Source of the DNA: Paenibacillus sp. EZ-K15
Lineage (GTDB): Bacteria > Bacillota > Bacilli > Paenibacillales > Paenibacillaceae
Assembly (NCBI RefSeq): GCF_002573715.1
Contig: NZ_PDHM01000005.1
Location: 1 to 64,000, forward strand
DNA: 64,000 bases
Direction of reading: 5' to 3'
The notes beneath the pieces were generated by a model. That model did not search any database. It worked only from the letters and a program-made list of their open reading frames with translations, and had not been told where the DNA came from. Of the stretch, positions 61,696-64,000 are shown one piece after another. The translations under genes were made by a program, and so were the position numbers. The stretch's first letter is position 1, and each line of letters starts with the position of its first letter.

Positions 61696-62148
61696 ATGAT
61701 GGTTTCGATTCTAGCCTTGGCAGCAGCCGTTTCCGGGGGCGTTGTCGCCTCCGGGGCGGGCGTGGCTATTCTGGTCGGGTTTGTATTCTTTCTAATCGGC
61801 TTTACCGGAAAGAAGGGGAGACGGCCGAATTACCTGACCCCGGATGGGATCAAGGTCATCGGCACGCTCTTGGTCATGGCCGTGTTCATGGCGTTGGCCT
61901 ATGCCTGTACCTTGACCAGCGGCTCCCTGATCCGTTTTAACGGGATGGACCCTGCCTTCCAATACGAGCAAGGACAGAAGCTGCTGTTTATCGGATTGGC
62001 CTCCGCTGTATGGTTTGTCGCCAGCTTCCTGTGGCTGCTCCCGTACATAGTTGAGATCAAGCCGCGGGAGTGGAATCGCAATCATCTGGTATGTGTAGGC
62101 GTCTATTTCGCCCTAGTCTTTGCTGCTGCCGGGGCCGCGATGATATGA
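61696..62148 (+). CDS. membrane protein of unknown function
   Basis: A 150-residue protein with four hydrophobic segments (near residues 3-35, 50-70, 95-115, 128-150) and a short loop with RRPNYLTPDGIKV. I do not recognise a family. It follows the MFS gene closely and is probably co-transcribed. AGAGAGGGA lies upstream of ATG 61696. Confidence 0.75.
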   Translation: MMVSILALAAAVSGGVVASGAGVAILVGFVFFLIGFTGKKGRRPNYLTPDGIKVIGTLLVMAVFMALAYACTLTSGSLIRFNGMDPAFQYEQGQKLLFIGLASAVWFVASFLWLLPYIVEIKPREWNRNHLVCVGVYFALVFAAAGAAMI

Positions 62149-62202
62149 ATGGATGTGGCCGGAAAAAGCATTCTGGAGAATATATCGAGTTATTAATGTG
62201 CA

Positions 62203-62249
62203 AGCAGCCAAGCTCCTGCCTTTATGGATGAGCATGGGCTGCTTTTTTA
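62203..62249 (+). terminator. terminator after the small membrane protein
   Basis: AGCAGCC pairs with GGGCTGCT, with inner AGCTC/GAGC, followed by TTTTTTA. It lies between convergent genes and may serve both. Confidence 0.75.
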
Positions 62250-62275
62250 ATACTTCATTATATAGTAGAAAAAAT

Positions 62276-63106
62276 TCAGCGGGGGCCTTTCGCTTGTTCC
62301 GGCCTGGCCGGTACCGTTGCCGTTGCCCGGAACTTGACCGGAGACACGCCGTAGTTGGCCCGGAATACCCGGTGAAAATAGGAATAGCTTGCAAAACCGC
62401 AGGTTTCCGCGATTTCCTCCAGCGTCATGGTGCTGTATTTGATGCGCTCGACGGCTGCATTCAGCCTGATCTCCAGGGCGTACTGGATCATGGTTTTTCC
62501 GTAATACTCCTTAAACAGTTTAACCGCCCGGGATAAGCTGAGCCCGACATGGGAAGCAGCTTCCTCCAGCTTGAAGGTGATGGTGGCATGTTCTTCCACG
62601 AATCGCTTCAGCCGCAGGGCAGTGAAGGCAAGACGATCGGTCGGCTTGATCTCGGTAATGGCCCGATCTAGGCACAGGCAGAGACTCCGCAGCAGGTAAT
62701 CGGTCAGCTCCCCGATTTCCCCCTCAAGTCCGCGCCGCTTCTCCAGCAGCATCTGTCTCCACAGGCCCAGCAAATGATCGTCGAGCCCGACATGGCTGAC
62801 GACAGGGCGGGGGATGCGGTTCCACCAATCATCAATCCAGGAGCCGTCGCAAAATATAAAATAATCCCCGCTGGACACGCGGCCATCCTCGCTGTCTTCC
62901 TTCACCCGCAGCTCGTATTCATCGCCGGGCTTCAGCAGCAGCAGGTCGCCTGCCTGCACGTGGTGCTCAATGCCGTTGCAGTAGATTTCGCAGGAGCCTT
63001 CGGTTTGGAGACGGAACAGATAGGTCGTCAAGCCGCCCCGATGGCTGTTGCTGAACTGCTGAAAGTGATAGGAATAGTCGCAGATGAGCAGCCTTGCTTC
63101 CATCAT
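62276..63106 (-). CDS. AraC-family transcriptional regulator
   Basis: A 276-residue regulator. An N-terminal cupin-like sensing domain (HHVQAGDLLLLKPGDEYEL) is followed by the double helix-turn-helix domain (FKLEEAASHVGLSLSRAVKLF; LEEIAETCGFASYSYFHRVF). ATG 63106 follows a GGGGGT-type site; the frame is open to 63145 without support. It diverges from the sugar isomerase/epimerase gene, its likely target. Confidence 0.9.
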   Translation of the reverse strand: MMEARLLICDYSYHFQQFSNSHRGGLTTYLFRLQTEGSCEIYCNGIEHHVQAGDLLLLKPGDEYELRVKEDSEDGRVSSGDYFIFCDGSWIDDWWNRIPRPVVSHVGLDDHLLGLWRQMLLEKRRGLEGEIGELTDYLLRSLCLCLDRAITEIKPTDRLAFTALRLKRFVEEHATITFKLEEAASHVGLSLSRAVKLFKEYYGKTMIQYALEIRLNAAVERIKYSTMTLEEIAETCGFASYSYFHRVFRANYGVSPVKFRATATVPARPEQAKGPR

Positions 63107-63242
63107 GGTAACAACCCCCAGTAAAAATGTAAGCAGATAGTTCATGTTGCAGCAATATTGTTTATGTTCATTTTAGCCTATTTGCATGTATGATAGTAGC
63201 AGATAGAGCAGTAACTCATTTTTGGAATCGAGGTGCGCTATA

Positions 63243-64000
63243 ATGAGAAGAATGAACATTGGTTTGCAAATGTATACGCTGCGCGATGAGACAGCACAGG
63301 ATTTCCGCGGTACGCTTCGCAAAGTGGCTGAATTAGGTTATGAAGGCGTGGAATTCGCAGGGTATGGAGACATTCCAGCCGAGGAAATGAAAACGCTTCT
63401 TCAAGAACTTGGCCTGAAAGCGATCGGCAGTCATGTAGGCCTGCACCTTCTTCGTGCAGATCTGCAGAAGGAAATTGATTACCTGAAAACCATTGGCGCT
63501 AAATATATGATGTGTCCATATGTGGCCGAAGAAGATCGTAAAGATGCCGACGATTGGAAGAACCTCTTCTCCTTCCTGGAGGAAGTAGGGGCTGAAGCAC
63601 GCAAGCAGGGACTGATCTTTGGTTACCATAACCATGCATTCGAATTCGAAGCCGAGGTCGATGGCCAGTTCGTATTTGATGCGATGTATTCCGCAACGAC
63701 GCCGGAAGCCGTGCAAGTGGAAATGGACGTATGCTGGGTACAATTTGCCGGACAAGATCCGCTTGCTTACATTCCAAAATATGCAGGCCGTCTTCCGCTG
63801 CTTCACCTGAAGGATTTCAGCAAGGATACAGAAGGCAACATGAAAACACTGGAGCTGAGCCAAGGCTCGGTTAACCTGCCGGGCGTCATTCAGGCTGCAT
63901 CCGATGCAGGCACGGAATGGTTGATCGTCGAGCAGGACGTATGTCAGAATCCGCCGCTGCAAAGCGTCGAGAACAGCATGAACTGGCTGAAGCAGAACTA
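63243..64000 (+). CDS. sugar phosphate isomerase/epimerase (xylose-isomerase-like TIM barrel), cut at the right edge
   Basis: At least 252 residues of an AP-endonuclease-2-type barrel. Features are NIGLQMYTLRD, GYEGVEFAGYG, the metal-site His/Glu region GYHNHAFEFE, VEMDVCWVQFAG and LLHLKDFS. The last two bases of the window are TA after Asn, so the stop codon is probably cut by one base. ATG 63243 follows GAGGTG. Proteins of this group isomerise or epimerise sugars or inositols; the substrate is unknown. Confidence 0.9.
   Translation, partial: MRRMNIGLQMYTLRDETAQDFRGTLRKVAELGYEGVEFAGYGDIPAEEMKTLLQELGLKAIGSHVGLHLLRADLQKEIDYLKTIGAKYMMCPYVAEEDRKDADDWKNLFSFLEEVGAEARKQGLIFGYHNHAFEFEAEVDGQFVFDAMYSATTPEAVQVEMDVCWVQFAGQDPLAYIPKYAGRLPLLHLKDFSKDTEGNMKTLELSQGSVNLPGVIQAASDAGTEWLIVEQDVCQNPPLQSVENSMNWLKQN

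Noticed and set aside
1..64000. tRNA, rRNA, CRISPR arrays, prophage or complete insertion sequences
   Set aside because: None could be recognised; the repeats seen are too diverged and lack a transposase or regular spacers.

Overview
The window reads as a chromosomal segment of a Gram-positive, spore-forming Paenibacillus-like bacterium. The evidence is the mix of gene families: an FtsW/RodA/SpoVE-type protein with an N-terminal helical regulatory domain, secreted proteins with copper-amine-oxidase N-terminal (stalk) domains, YesM/YesN-type two-component regulators beside sugar ABC importers without their own ATPase, strong AAGGAGG-type ribosome binding sites with frequent TTG/GTG starts, and two ydaO-type c-di-AMP riboswitches. 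No rRNA, tRNA, CRISPR array, phage or intact insertion sequence was seen. Genus assignment is inference from gene content.

Layout. 0-9 kb: the tail of one and the whole of a second tandem FtsW-like gene, then a family-5 peptide ABC transporter (minus strand) whose permease and ATPase genes are separated by about 1.3 kb of repeats, with a divergent substrate-binding lipoprotein. 9-13 kb: an ArsR/AHSA1/hydrolase cluster with a probable leaderless ArsR transcript, a LysR regulator and an EamA transporter. 13-20 kb: a LacI-controlled sugar importer with a ChbG/YdjC deacetylase and a serine hydrolase. 20-22.4 kb: divergent pruA and proline dehydrogenase. 22.5-31.5 kb: two divergent c-di-AMP riboswitches, one before a small unknown protein and one before a kdp potassium-uptake operon that ends in a tandem-duplicated KdpD sensor lacking a kinase.

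31.6-41 kb: uridine kinase, a CBM9-like protein, a TetR/DUF418 pair, an SMI1 / unknown / ComJ-like trio, an ECF sigma factor with RsiV-like anti-sigma and an extra secreted DUF3298 protein, and a stand-alone fabF. 41-49.5 kb: an MmyB-type regulator divergent from fabF, repeats, a SWIM/SNF2 pair, a streptogramin B lyase (vgb) with the decayed end of a vat-type acetyltransferase just upstream, and a 56-residue membrane protein. 49.8-58 kb: a secreted stalk-domain protein and a YesM/YesN-regulated sugar importer. 58-64 kb: Ada, an arylamine N-acetyltransferase-like protein, an MFS transporter, a small membrane protein and a divergent AraC / sugar-isomerase pair cut by the right edge.

The most interesting block is 22.5-31.5 kb. 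Two back-to-back c-di-AMP aptamers suggest that potassium import and a small unknown protein respond to the same signal, and the operon carries an RCK-like protein plus a doubled KdpD with two USP-type domains and no histidine kinase or KdpE. A second notable point is the vat remnant beside an intact-looking vgb, which suggests a once complete streptogramin A+B resistance pair.
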